Positions 52,030-60,768 of a DNA stretch of 64,000 nucleotides are shown here, in pieces. Under the pieces are notes generated by a model, which had not been told where the DNA came from, did not search any database, and saw only the letters and a list, made by a program, of their open reading frames with translations. Origin of the DNA: Streptomyces dysideae (GTDB lineage: Bacteria > Actinomycetota > Actinomycetes > Streptomycetales > Streptomycetaceae); the NCBI RefSeq assembly GCF_001514305.1, contig NZ_KQ949093.1, positions 1 through 64,000 of the forward strand, in the 5' to 3' direction. Each line of letters starts with the position of its first letter. Position 1 is the stretch's first letter. Both the position numbers and the translations under genes were made by a program.

Positions 52030-53067
52030 ATCCGCGACCTCGCCGCCTGGGTCGGCGACGGCGGGCTGCGCACCCCCGGCGGGCGCTGGCTCTCCCGTTC
52101 TGACGCCGCCGCGGCGGCCGAGCGCTTCGGCGGCCCGCTCGTCCTGCTCCCCCGCGCCACCCTGATCGGCCTGCTGGCCGCCCAGCTCCCGCCGGACGCC
52201 GTCCGCACGGCCGCCGCGGCGACCCTCGCCGACCCCGGCGACAGCGACCGGCCGGCCCGCGTGACCACCCCCGACGGTGAGTGGGAGGCCGACCTGGTCG
52301 TGGCGGCCGACGGAATCCACTCCGCCGTACGCCGGAAGCTGTTCCCCGACCACCCCGGCCCCGTCTACTCCGGCTTCACCACCTGGCGCGTCCTGGTCTT
52401 GCTGCCCGGAGTGGAGTTCGCCTCGCACGAGACCTGGGGCAGGGGCCGCATCTGGGGCACGCACCCGCTCAAGGACGGCCGTGTGTACGCGTACGGCGCC
52501 GCCATGGCCCCCGCCGGGGAGCGCGCGCCCGACGAGAAGGCGGAGCTGCTGCGCCGCTACGGCGACTGGCACGACCCGATCCCCGCCGTCCTCGCCGCCG
52601 CCCGCCCCGAGGACGTCCTGCGCCACGACGTCCACCATCTCGCCGAGCCGCTGCCCGCCCTGCACCGTGGCCGGGTCGCTCTGCTCGGCGACGCCGCGCA
52701 CGCCATGCCGCCGACCCTCGGACAGGGCGGCAACCAGGCCATCGAGGACGCGATCGTGCTGGCCCTCCCCCACTCTCGACTTCGCTCGACCGGGGGGACC
52801 CCCATCTGCGAGGACCTCGCCGCGTACACCGCCGCCCGCCTCCCGCGTACGACGGCCGTCACCCGCCAGGCCGTCAGGATCGCGCGCCTCAACATGACGA
52901 GGAACCGCGCCGCCATGGCCGTACGCAACACCGCGATCGCCGCACTGTCGAAGGCCGGACCCGCGCTCTTCCTCCGCGGTTTCGACGGCATCGCCGACTG
53001 GCGGCCCCCGCAGCAGCCGTATGCTTCCGTCGTGTCGGACACGGGCAAGCGGGAGGAGAGCCAGTGA
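52015..53067 (+). pseudogene. FAD-dependent monooxygenase, N-terminally truncated
   Basis: A group A flavin monooxygenase from its residue about 80 on: GVGDEIRDLAAWVGDGG, then ADLVVAADGIHSAVRRKLF (DG motif), then RVALLGDAAHAMPPTLGQGGNQAIEDA (FAD-ribityl GD motif). The N-terminal GxGxxG FAD-binding start is missing: sequence there is the TetR remnant. It also carries an in-frame hairpin repeat (52765-52804) translated as PHSRLRSTGGTPI between helices. Reading is otherwise open to 53067. Confidence 0.78.
52765..52804 (+). repeat. Small CCCCC/GGGGGG hairpin repeat, copy 4 (inside a pseudogene)
   Basis: CTCCCCCACTCTCG ... CGGGGGGACCCCCA inserted in frame within the monooxygenase remnant, same architecture as copies at 6523 and 25690. 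Confidence 0.75.
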
Positions 53068-53969
53068 AGGTCGGCTGTATCGGACTCGGGGACATCGCGC
53101 AGAAGGCCTACCTGCCGGTGCTCGGCAGCCGGCCCGGCGTCGAACTGCATCTGCAGACCCGTACGCCCGCGACGCTCGACCGGGTCGCCGACGGCCTGCA
53201 CCTCCCGGCGGAGCAGCGGCACCCGACCCTGGACTCCCTCCTCGCCCAGGACCTCGACGCCGCGTTCGTGCACGCGCCCACCGCCGCGCACCCGGAGATC
53301 GTGACGCGGCTGCTGGAGGCGGGCGTGGCGGCCTACGTCGACAAGCCGCTCGCGTACGAACTCGCCGACTCCGAGCGGCTGGTGGCGCTCGCCGAGCGGC
53401 GGAACGTCAGCCTCGCCGTCGGCTTCAACCGGCGCTACGCCCCCGGGTACGCGCAGTGCGCCGATCACCCGCGCGAGCTGATCCTCATGCAGAAGAACCG
53501 GATCGGCCTGCCGGAAGAGCCGCGCACGATGATCCTCGACGACTTCATCCACGTCGTGGACACGCTGCGTTTCCTGGCGCCGGGACCGGTCGACGACGTG
53601 ACCGTGCGAGCCCGCGTCGAGGGCGGCCTGCTGCACCACGTCGTGCTCCAGCTCGGTGGCGCCGGCTTCACCGCGCTCGGGGTGATGAACCGGCTCAGCG
53701 GGTCGGCGGAGGAGGTCCTGGAGGTCTCCGGGCAGGACACCAAGCGTCAGGTGCTCAACCTCGCCGAGGTGATCGACCACAAGGGCCAGCCGACCGTGCG
53801 GCGCCGCGGGGACTGGGTGCCGGTGGCCCGGCAGCGTGGCATCGAGCAGGCGGTGCTGGCCTTCCTGGACGCGGTGCGCGCGGGCAAGGTGGTCAGCGCC
53901 CGGGATGCGCTGGCGACCCATGAGCTCTGCGAGCGGGTGGTACGCGCGGTTCAGGAGCGGACCGCCTGA
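53064..53969 (+). CDS. Gfo/Idh/MocA-family oxidoreductase
   Basis: A 301-residue NAD(P)-dependent oxidoreductase: Rossmann GCIGLGDIAQKAYLP, then AYVDKPLAYELADSERLVALAE with the EKP-type lysine (here DKP), and a C-terminal alpha/beta domain. Substrate is unknown (often inositol, glucose or other sugars). GTG 53064 overlaps the monooxygenase stop as GTGA, with GGAGGAG upstream. The last 77 bp overlap the convergent lnt gene. Confidence 0.85.
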   Translation: MKVGCIGLGDIAQKAYLPVLGSRPGVELHLQTRTPATLDRVADGLHLPAEQRHPTLDSLLAQDLDAAFVHAPTAAHPEIVTRLLEAGVAAYVDKPLAYELADSERLVALAERRNVSLAVGFNRRYAPGYAQCADHPRELILMQKNRIGLPEEPRTMILDDFIHVVDTLRFLAPGPVDDVTVRARVEGGLLHHVVLQLGGAGFTALGVMNRLSGSAEEVLEVSGQDTKRQVLNLAEVIDHKGQPTVRRRGDWVPVARQRGIEQAVLAFLDAVRAGKVVSARDALATHELCERVVRAVQERTA

Positions 53970-55458
53970 GCCGCAGCGTCCGCAGGCCCTCGGTGGCGCA
54001 CCAGGCGGCGACGATCAGCAGCGCCGCGTGCGCCGGCCAGTCGCCGAACCGGACGTACGGTGTGGTGCCACGCGTGAGCGGGACCTCGTGGACCGAGGTG
54101 GTGCTCTCGCTCGTGCCGAGCCAGGAGCCCAGGCGGTGTCCGCTCGCGTCGAAGACGGCGGAGACGCCGGTCAGCGTGGCGTGCACCATCGGGCGGCCGG
54201 TCTCGGCGGCGCGCAGCGCGGCCAGCGAGGCGTGCTGCTCGGGGGCCCAGCTCTGCTGGAACGTCGATGTCGCCGACTGGGCGACCAGCACCTCGGCGCC
54301 GTCGTCGACGAGATGGCGGCTCATGTCGGGGAACGCCGACTCGAAGCACACCATCGGGCCGATCCGCAGCCCGTGCCCGGCGTCCATCACCACCTTCTCG
54401 GAGCCGCGCCGCCGGTCCTCGCCGGCCGCCTCGCCGACGGAGGTCGCCCAGCCGAGCAGGGAGCGGGCCGGGACGTACTCGCCGAAGGGGACGAGCCGCA
54501 TCTTGTCGTAGCGGGCGCCGGTCAGGCCGTCCGGGCCGACCAGGATGGAGCTCTTGTAGATGCCGGGCTTGTCGGAGCGCCGGGCGTCCACATTGACCAG
54601 TATCTGGGCCTCCGTGTCCCGGGACAGTGCGGCGATCCGCTGCGCGAGGTCGGGCCGCTCGCGGAGGTCGAAACCGACGCTGCTCTCGCCCCAGACGATC
54701 AGGTCGACGTCCTGGCCGATCAGCTCGCGAGTGAGCTGCTCCTCGCGTGCGAAGCGCTTGTCGCCGCCTGGCACGACGCCCGGCTGGACGACGGCGATCC
54801 TGACCCGGTCGCCGGTGTCGGGGCGCGGCGACCACACCCAGGCCGCGGAGGCCGCGACGGCGGTGGTGACGAGACCGGCAAACGCGGGCAGGCGCGACTC
54901 GCGGACCAGGAGCAGGACGGCGAAGGCGATGTTGACCGCCACCACCAGGAAGCTGACCAGCCACACCCCGCCGACCGAGGCGAGCCGCAGCGCGGGCTCC
55001 ACCGGCCACTGACTGGACCCGAGCATCCCCCACGGCCCGCCGAGCCCCTCCCAGGACCGCACCAGCTCGACCAGCAGCCAGCCCGACGGCAGGACGACGA
55101 GGGCGCCCGCGGCCCGCCCCGGGGACGGCTTCCCGGCCAGGAACCGGCGTACCAGCCAGCCCCAGGGCGCCCACAGGGCACCCAGCAGCGCGGCGAGGAC
55201 GAACGTGAAGACATGCAGGTTCGGCAGGAGCCAGTGGTGCATCGCCAGCATGAACCCGAACCCGCCCCACCAGCCGTCGTACACCGCCCGCTTCCCGTTC
55301 GGCGCGGAGCGCAGCAGCGCGATCCACGGCACCAGGGCGACATATGCGAACCACCACAGTGACGGGGCGGGGAAGGCGAGTACGGGCAGCGCACCGGCCA
55401 GCGTGGCGGCGGCACGGCGCCGCCACGGGGAGGCGAGCCAGTGGCTGATCGTCTTCAT
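53893..55458 (-). CDS. lnt: Apolipoprotein N-acyltransferase
   Basis: A 521-residue membrane enzyme that adds the third acyl chain to lipoproteins. N-terminal half: about six membrane helices. C-terminal half: nitrilase fold with the Glu-Lys-Cys triad (E in FAREEQLT, K in ARYDKMRLVPFGEYVP, C in IGPMVCFESAFPDM). ATG 55458 follows a weak ribosome site; longer upstream frames are chance. It overlaps the Gfo/Idh/MocA gene tail-to-tail by 77 bp, unusual for its length. Several lipoproteins in this window could be its substrates. Confidence 0.9.
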   Translation of the reverse strand: MKTISHWLASPWRRRAAATLAGALPVLAFPAPSLWWFAYVALVPWIALLRSAPNGKRAVYDGWWGGFGFMLAMHHWLLPNLHVFTFVLAALLGALWAPWGWLVRRFLAGKPSPGRAAGALVVLPSGWLLVELVRSWEGLGGPWGMLGSSQWPVEPALRLASVGGVWLVSFLVVAVNIAFAVLLLVRESRLPAFAGLVTTAVAASAAWVWSPRPDTGDRVRIAVVQPGVVPGGDKRFAREEQLTRELIGQDVDLIVWGESSVGFDLRERPDLAQRIAALSRDTEAQILVNVDARRSDKPGIYKSSILVGPDGLTGARYDKMRLVPFGEYVPARSLLGWATSVGEAAGEDRRRGSEKVVMDAGHGLRIGPMVCFESAFPDMSRHLVDDGAEVLVAQSATSTFQQSWAPEQHASLAALRAAETGRPMVHATLTGVSAVFDASGHRLGSWLGTSESTTSVHEVPLTRGTTPYVRFGDWPAHAALLIVAAWCATEGLRTLRLRRSAPEPRVPPARRAHGSPAHPGR

Positions 55459-55529
55459 GCGGCGCCTCCCTGCCCGGTGGTGTTTCCAGTGTGCTCGCCG
55501 ACACTGACAACGGGACAGAGCGCCTCGGC

Positions 55530-56030
55530 TCAGTCGATCATGCGTGTCGTGGCCGGGGCGGGTGCCCGGCGCCACTTCTCCTCGACGACCACCTCGCGCA
55601 GCCGCCAGCCGTCGTACGTCCGCAGCAGCCCGAAGGCGTACCGCCCGCCGCACACGAAGTCGGGAGCGCCACCCGAGCCACTGCCATCGCCGCCACTGCC
55701 ACCGGCGAACCGCATGGGATTGACGTAGTCGGCCCTTACCCGGGCCGTGTCGCCCGTGTCCTGGTCCAGGATCCCGAAGCGCACCCGGCGGTTGACGATC
55801 AGATGCTGCCGCATCGGGAACTGCCGCATACTCTCCGCGAGCCACGCGACGACCGTCCCGGCGTCCCCCTCGATCCCGCCGGCCGAGCGGTAGTCCGCCC
55901 GTCCGTCGGGGGTGAACAGTCCTCGGTACGCCTCCCAGTCCCCGTCGTCCACCGCCACCGCGTAGTCGGTGATCAACTCGTCGACGGCCAGCCGGTCCAT
56001 TACGGTGGCGAGCTCCACACGCTGCGTCAT
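55530..56030 (-). CDS. SnoaL-like / NTF2-fold protein
   Basis: A 166-residue SnoaL_4-type protein (ELATVMDRLAVDELITDYAVAVDDGDWEAYRGLFTPDG) with a NTF2-like cone fold and a Gly/Ser-rich insert. Members are polyketide cyclases, hydroxylases or dehydratases; the function here is unknown. ATG 56030 starts at the fold; ATG 56048 is an alternative. No ribosome site is clear at either. Confidence 0.8.
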   Translation of the reverse strand: MTQRVELATVMDRLAVDELITDYAVAVDDGDWEAYRGLFTPDGRADYRSAGGIEGDAGTVVAWLAESMRQFPMRQHLIVNRRVRFGILDQDTGDTARVRADYVNPMRFAGGSGGDGSGSGGAPDFVCGGRYAFGLLRTYDGWRLREVVVEEKWRRAPAPATTRMID

Positions 56031-56122
56031 GGGTTCAGTGTTGGGCATGGGGTGGGCCGCGCCAAGCGGTGCGCGGGGATATTCGGTGGCCGGGGGCGGG
56101 ACCGAGGACGGAACCTGTTCCG

Positions 56123-56734
56123 GTGAACGATCAAAACGAGCGGCGAGAACCCGAGTTCCGTGTCCGTGCCCGCCACACGGAGTCCACGGTCACGGTCTAC
56201 CAGGCGTACCACCCCGGGATCGGCGGGCCCGCGGCCCGGAACGGCCGCTTCCCCTCCTCTTGGAAGCGTGACCGCATGACATGGATCAAGCCGTCGTTCC
56301 TGTGGATGATGTACCGCTGCGGCTGGGCCGAGAAGGAGGGCCAGGAGACCGTGCTGGCCGTCGAGATCAGCCGGGAGGGCTTCGTCTGGGCGCTGCGGAA
56401 CGCGTGTCTGTCGCACTATGCGCGCGGTCTGCATGAGAACCAGGCCGCCTGGAAGCGGGAGCTGAGGCGTTCGCCCACACGCGTGCAGTGGGACCCGGAG
56501 CGCGATCTGCGCCTCAACCCGCTGCCGTACCGGTCGTTGCAGCTGGGGCTCGCGGGGGAGGCGGCGGAGCGGTACGCGGACGAGTGGATCGTCGGCATCG
56601 AGGACGTGACGCCGCTGGCGAGGGAGATCCACGCGCGCGTGAGGGCGGGTGAACCGGAGCGGGCGGCCGGGATGTTGCCGGAGGAGCGGCCGTATCCGCT
56701 GGACGAGGACGGGCTGGCGCAGTTGCGGGCCTAG
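56123..56734 (+). CDS. DUF4291 domain protein
   Basis: A 203-residue soluble protein of family DUF4291 (FRVRARHTESTVTVYQAYHPGIGG, KRDRMTWIKPSFLWMMYRCGWAEK, QWDPERDLRLNPLPYRSLQ). It has no known activity. GTG 56123 is chosen; the frame is open further upstream (to 56069) without better support. It is followed 33 bp later by an SDR gene. Confidence 0.82.
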   Translation: MNDQNERREPEFRVRARHTESTVTVYQAYHPGIGGPAARNGRFPSSWKRDRMTWIKPSFLWMMYRCGWAEKEGQETVLAVEISREGFVWALRNACLSHYARGLHENQAAWKRELRRSPTRVQWDPERDLRLNPLPYRSLQLGLAGEAAERYADEWIVGIEDVTPLAREIHARVRAGEPERAAGMLPEERPYPLDEDGLAQLRA

Positions 56735-56767
56735 AGTGATCGGTGATCTTCTTGGTGGGAGGCACTC

Positions 56768-57508
56768 ATGACACGTCCCGTCACGGTCGTCACCGGCGGC
56801 AGCCGGGGTATCGGCGCCGCGACCTGTCTGCGGCTCGCGGCGGACGGGCACGACGTCGTCGTGGGCTACGTCCGGGACGCCGAGGCGGCGGAGGCGGTGG
56901 CGGACGGCGTGCGGAAGGCCGGGGCGCGCTGTGTGACCGTACGGGTGGACACCTCGGTCGAGGCGGACGTCGAGCGGCTCTTCGAGACGGCCGAGCGGCA
57001 ACTGGGGCCGGTGACGGGCCTCGTGAACAACGCCGGCGTGACCGGGCCCCTGGGGCGGCTCGCCGACGCGGACACCGCGGATCTGCGCCGGGTCGTGGAC
57101 GTCAATCTGCTCGGCACGCTGCTGTGTGCGCGGCGTGCGGCGCAGCTGATGACGGCCCGGGGGAGCGGCGTGATAGTGAACGTGTCGTCGGCCGCGGCCA
57201 CCCTCGGCAGCCCCGGGGACTACGTCCACTACGCGGCGACCAAGGCGGCTGTCGACGCCCTGACGCTGGGCCTGGCCAAGGAGTTGGGCCCCGACGGCGT
57301 CCGGGTGAACGCGGTCGCGCCCGGCGTGATCGAGACCGAGATGCATGCCGCGATGGGCGACCCGGACCGGGCGAGGCGGATGGCAGGGACGACGCCGCTA
57401 CGGCGGCCGGGGCAGGCCGAGGAGATCGCCGCGGCGGTGGCATGGCTGATGTCGCCGGACGCGTCCTACACGACGGGAGCGGTCCTCCGGGTGTCGGGCG
57501 GGCGCTGA
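56768..57508 (+). CDS. FabG-like SDR oxidoreductase
   Basis: A 246-residue short-chain dehydrogenase: VVTGGSRGIGAATCLRLA, NNAGVTGPLGRLAD, YVHYAATKAAVD (Y and K of the catalytic site) and VNAVAPGVIETEMHA. Starts at ATG 56768 with GGAGG about 7 bases upstream. The substrate is unknown. A DUF4291 gene precedes it by 33 bp and may be in the same transcript. Confidence 0.88.
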   Translation: MTRPVTVVTGGSRGIGAATCLRLAADGHDVVVGYVRDAEAAEAVADGVRKAGARCVTVRVDTSVEADVERLFETAERQLGPVTGLVNNAGVTGPLGRLADADTADLRRVVDVNLLGTLLCARRAAQLMTARGSGVIVNVSSAAATLGSPGDYVHYAATKAAVDALTLGLAKELGPDGVRVNAVAPGVIETEMHAAMGDPDRARRMAGTTPLRRPGQAEEIAAAVAWLMSPDASYTTGAVLRVSGGR

Positions 57509-57518
57509 GCCGGGTACC

Positions 57519-57698
57519 TCAGGCCGCCTCGATGACCTCGCCGCGGATCGCGGCCGCCCACTCGACCACCAACAGCTCGTACTCCGCGCGCTCTTGAGCC
57601 GACAGGGTGCCGCCCGCGCGCAGCCACAGCGCACGGATCTGCTCGTTCACCGCGGCAGCAGACCGCACGGAACCAGGGACCATGGAATCGGGGGACAT
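57519..57698 (-). CDS. Small conserved Streptomyces protein
   Basis: A 59-residue soluble protein (VRSAAAVNEQIRALWLRAGGTLSAQERAEYELLVVEWAAAI) of a short helical type common in Streptomyces; function unknown. A TAGGCT -10 box on the minus strand (57706-57711) ends 7 bp before ATG 57698, so the transcript is likely leaderless. Convergent to the SDR gene. Confidence 0.72.
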   Translation of the reverse strand: MSPDSMVPGSVRSAAAVNEQIRALWLRAGGTLSAQERAEYELLVVEWAAAIRGEVIEAA

Positions 57699-57705
57699 GC
57701 GCACC

Positions 57706-57711
57706 AGCCTA
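57706..57711 (-). promoter_or_regulatory. -10 hexamer TAGGCT of a leaderless transcript
   Basis: On the minus strand TAGGCT lies 7 bp ahead of the ATG of the 59-residue gene. No clear -35 is seen. Confidence 0.45.
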
Positions 57712-57805
57712 GGGGCAAGAACTGACGGTGCGCTACCGGACGGCTACTCATCACGTATGCGATTGGTCACGGATTTTCGGGCGCGGCGCCCCTGCTGACG
57801 GCTGC

Positions 57806-58324
57806 TCAGTCGGTCCAGACGACCACGCACTGCCCGCGCCGCGCGGCTTCGCCGTAGAACTCCCGCATCGAGGCGAAGTGTTCCACGAGATGGCTCCGTA
57901 CGTCCCCGTCGAACCCGCCGTCGAAGCCGCAGCCGGCGGCCGCGTCCAGGGTGTTGGTCGGCAGGTCTGCCAGTAGGCCGTCGAGATCGACGGCGTCGAG
58001 GGCGTGGGCGATCTCCGCGACGGCGGCAGGCGCGAGGAGTTGGGGCGGGGCATCGAAACCGTCGTACACCTCGTCGTGGTCGAGGAAGCCGACGTCCCCA
58101 CCCGGGTCGCCGGAGATCGCCCGGTCGAGCAGCGCGATCACGTGCGCGTCGGCGCCCGTCGCGCGGCAGTACCGGACGAGGCCCCATACCGCCCATTTCG
58201 CGTCGAGGAGATCCTCGGCCGGTGGATGCCAGCCGGGGGCCGCACCGGGCGAGTCGAGAGCCGAGTCGCGGCAGTGGTCCAGGTACTCCGGGCTGACGCG
58301 GGCGAACTGCTGGGTGAGCGGCAT
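57806..58324 (-). CDS. DUF1877 (YfbM-like) protein
   Basis: A 172-residue soluble protein of the YfbM/DUF1877 type: LTQQFARVSPEYLDHCRDSA, then HPPAEDLLDAKWAVWGLVRYC, then LDHDEVYDGFDAPPQLLAPAAVAEIAHAL. Function unknown. ATG 58324 begins at the domain. It ends next to a small gap before the small conserved gene and starts close to the uppP remnant. Confidence 0.82.
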   Translation of the reverse strand: MPLTQQFARVSPEYLDHCRDSALDSPGAAPGWHPPAEDLLDAKWAVWGLVRYCRATGADAHVIALLDRAISGDPGGDVGFLDHDEVYDGFDAPPQLLAPAAVAEIAHALDAVDLDGLLADLPTNTLDAAAGCGFDGGFDGDVRSHLVEHFASMREFYGEAARRGQCVVVWTD

Positions 58325-58343
58325 GGGAGCACTTGGCGGTGCG

Positions 58344-58478
58344 TCAGCCCGCCGACTCCGCCGCATGCGGGCTGAGGGCGCCCGTCATCACCAGCACGAT
58401 GATCACGATGCCCAGCGCGATGCGGTACCAGACGAACGGCATGAAGCTCTTGGTCGAGATGAACTTCATGAACGAAAC
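58344..58478 (-). pseudogene. uppP (undecaprenyl-diphosphatase) C-terminal remnant
   Basis: The frame reads FMKFISTKSFMPFVWYRIALGIVIIV and ends ALSPHAAESAG, the last two helices of UppP/BacA. The rest of the protein is absent. Upstream on the same strand is a tyrosine-recombinase remnant. Streptomyces carry paralogues, so loss would be tolerated. Confidence 0.75.
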
Positions 58479-58790
58479 TATGTCGACGTGTCCTGAGCGG
58501 CTTTGACCTGCTGGTTTCCACCACTTTTCAAGATCGAATGGTAGAGCAGTGGGAGATGGCACCTTCCAGTGCTCTCTTTCGCTGGCCACGAACGGCGCAG
58601 CCTCCTGCTTTGCAGCGAATCAGCAATCTCCTGCTCCATGGCCAGGGCAACATGCGAGTGGAGACCTTCCATGCCGGCGACCTCGTGGCCCATGCGGGTC
58701 TCCACGGCGATGCGACTGTGTCGATCTTCGTCCAGCCACTCCTTGCCGCCGTGACGAAGCAGGTACAGCCGCTTTCCGGCGTTCGTGGTC
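58478..58790 (-). pseudogene. Tyrosine recombinase (integrase) C-terminal remnant
   Basis: The frame reads KRLYLLRHGGKEWLDEDRHS, then RIAVETRMGHEVAGMEGLHSHV and AMEQEIADSL. This carries the RHG (box B Arg-His), the GH of box C and a Tyr-to-His change at the catalytic tyrosine position (LHSHV for YSHV). The N-terminal DNA-binding part is gone. It ends at a TAG that touches the uppP junction. A decayed plasmid-type or ICE-type integrase. Confidence 0.7.
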
Positions 58791-58799
58791 GCGGGGAAC

Positions 58800-59184
58800 C
58801 GGCCCCTGACCCGCGGCCAAACTGTCCGACAAGGCACTGGCCGCAGTGCGCGCCTGGGTCGCTCATCAGCCCGGATGAGATTTTCGGCAAGGGCAGGATG
58901 TATGAGGCCGACTGGGACGATGAGGACGACAACGTGCCCCGGATGGGCTGATCGGCACGTGAAGAGCTGTGCGGCGGTGACCTGCATGCCCTGGCGGTCG
59001 CTGGAGGCGCTCCAGCGGTCACCGCACCCCAGCGGGCGCTGGCCGTGTTTCTGCGTCTGCCCGCCGGGTGATCCCGCGCCGGGGTACCGCTGCTGTGGCA
59101 CTCGTGCCTGTACGGGGCGGTGTAGCCGGTGGTCGGGTGCACGGTCGCCTCAGGTTGTCGGTGCCGTCGGCTAGCGTGCGAGGT
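58800..59184. other. Region with a partial plus-strand frame and no clear gene
   Basis: A plus-strand frame ending at 58951 has good GC3 and reads LISPDEIFGKGRMYEADWDDEDDN, then VPRMG. It looks like the tail of a lost gene. The remainder up to the ATPase gene is GC-rich and gives no convincing ORF. TAGCGT at 59171 may be the -10 of the ATPase gene. Confidence 0.35.
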
Positions 59185-60768
59185 ATGCGCTACTTCAATA
59201 CGGCCGGGCCGTGCGTCTCCACGCGTCACTACATGGTGCCGGCCCAGGAGCGGCTGCCCAGGGCCCGCGGGTACATCGAGCAGGGCCAGTACTTCGTGGT
59301 GCATGCGCCACGGCAGACCGGGAAGACGACGGTGCTGGCGGCGATGGCCCGGGAACTGACGGCCTCGGGCCGGTACGCGGCGCTGCACTTCTCGTGCGAG
59401 AGCGGGGAGGTGGCCGGGGAGGACTACGGTCAGGCCGAGTTGCTGGTGCTGGAGGCGATTCGGCGGTCCGCGGAGTCCGCTGGGCTTGCTGATGGGCTCG
59501 CGCCCCCCGCATCCTGGCCCGACGCGGTGCCCGGGTCCCGGCTCACGCGGGGGCTGACTGAGTGGGTGCGGAGCTGTCCGCGTCCGCTGGTGCTGTTCTT
59601 CGACGAGATCGACGCGCTGCGGGGGGAGAGCCTGCGCAGTGTGCTGCGCCAGTTGCGCGATGGTTTCACTGTCAGCCGTGGCGGCTTCCCGCATGCGGTG
59701 GTGCTGTGCGGGCTGCGGGATGTGCGTGACTACAAGGCGGCCTCGGGCGGGGATCCGGGGCGCCTTGGTACGTCGAGTCCGTTCAACATCAAGGTGGCGT
59801 CGCTGCGGTTGGGCGACTTCACCGAGGCCGAGGTCGCCGAGCTGTACGGGCAGCACACCGCGCAGACGGGCCAGGATTTCACGGTGGATGCGCTGGAGTG
59901 TGCCTTCAGCTTTACCCAGGGGCAGCCGTGGCTGGTCAACGCGCTGGCCCGGGAGGTCGTCGAGGAGATGGGGGTGCCGTCGGACACGCCGATCACGGCC
60001 GGGCACATGGAGGAGGCGAAGGAGCGGCTGATCCTGGCGCGTGCGACGCATCTGGACTCGCTGGCCGCCAGGTTGGGCGAGGACCGGGTGCGGCGGGTGA
60101 TCCAGCCGGTGATCGCGGGCGAGCTGCTCCTGCCGACGGACACGTACGACGACGATCTGGCGTACGTGCGCGACCTGGGGCTGGTCGCTCCGGACGCGCC
60201 GGTGCGGGTGGCCAATCCGATCTACCAGGAGGTCATTGTCCGGGTCCTGGGGAACAACACGGAGGGCCAGGTCGTCGCCGCCCCGAGCAGCTTCCGGCTG
60301 CCGGACGGCCGGATCGACATGGACAAGCTGCTGTGCTCCTTCGCCGAGTTCTGGCGGGAGAACGGCGAGATCCTGGCCACCGCCTCGACCTACCCGGAGG
60401 CCGCGGCACAGCTGGTGATGATGGCCTACCTGCACCGGATCGTGAACGGGGCGGGTTTCATCGACCGGGAGTACGGGGTCGGCCGGCGGCGCGTGGACCT
60501 GCTGATTCGCCAGCCGTACACCGCTGCCGACGGTTCGCGGGCGGTGCAGCGCGAGGCGCTGGAGCTGAAGGTGTGGCGCCAGGGCCGCACCGACCCCCTC
60601 GCCGAGGGGCTGGCACAGTTGGACGACTACCTGGACCGCATGGAGCTGTCCACGGGCACCCTCGTCGTCTTCGACACCCGCCCGCAAGCAGCCCCGGTCC
60701 ACGAGCGCACCGCCTTCTCGCAGCAGACCACGCCCTCCGGGCGCACCGTCACCCTGCTGCGCGCCTGA
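59185..60768 (+). CDS. AAA-like ATPase fused to PD-(D/E)XK nuclease-like domain
   Basis: A 527-residue protein. Residues 1-330: AAA-like ATPase with N-terminal YFNTAGPC, Walker A APRQTGKTT (K47) and Walker B LVLFFDEIDAL (D140, E141). Residues 430-520: nuclease-superfamily C-terminus with D438 in RRRVDLLIR and E460-x-K462 in ALELKVWRQG, then Q and LDDYLDRM. The pair resembles the ATPase/PD-(D/E)XK family thought to act in defence or DNA maintenance. ATG 59185 has no clear ribosome site and may be leaderless. It lies next to the integrase remnant, so it may be cargo of a lost element (inference). Confidence 0.85.
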   Translation: MRYFNTAGPCVSTRHYMVPAQERLPRARGYIEQGQYFVVHAPRQTGKTTVLAAMARELTASGRYAALHFSCESGEVAGEDYGQAELLVLEAIRRSAESAGLADGLAPPASWPDAVPGSRLTRGLTEWVRSCPRPLVLFFDEIDALRGESLRSVLRQLRDGFTVSRGGFPHAVVLCGLRDVRDYKAASGGDPGRLGTSSPFNIKVASLRLGDFTEAEVAELYGQHTAQTGQDFTVDALECAFSFTQGQPWLVNALAREVVEEMGVPSDTPITAGHMEEAKERLILARATHLDSLAARLGEDRVRRVIQPVIAGELLLPTDTYDDDLAYVRDLGLVAPDAPVRVANPIYQEVIVRVLGNNTEGQVVAAPSSFRLPDGRIDMDKLLCSFAEFWRENGEILATASTYPEAAAQLVMMAYLHRIVNGAGFIDREYGVGRRRVDLLIRQPYTAADGSRAVQREALELKVWRQGRTDPLAEGLAQLDDYLDRMELSTGTLVVFDTRPQAAPVHERTAFSQQTTPSGRTVTLLRA

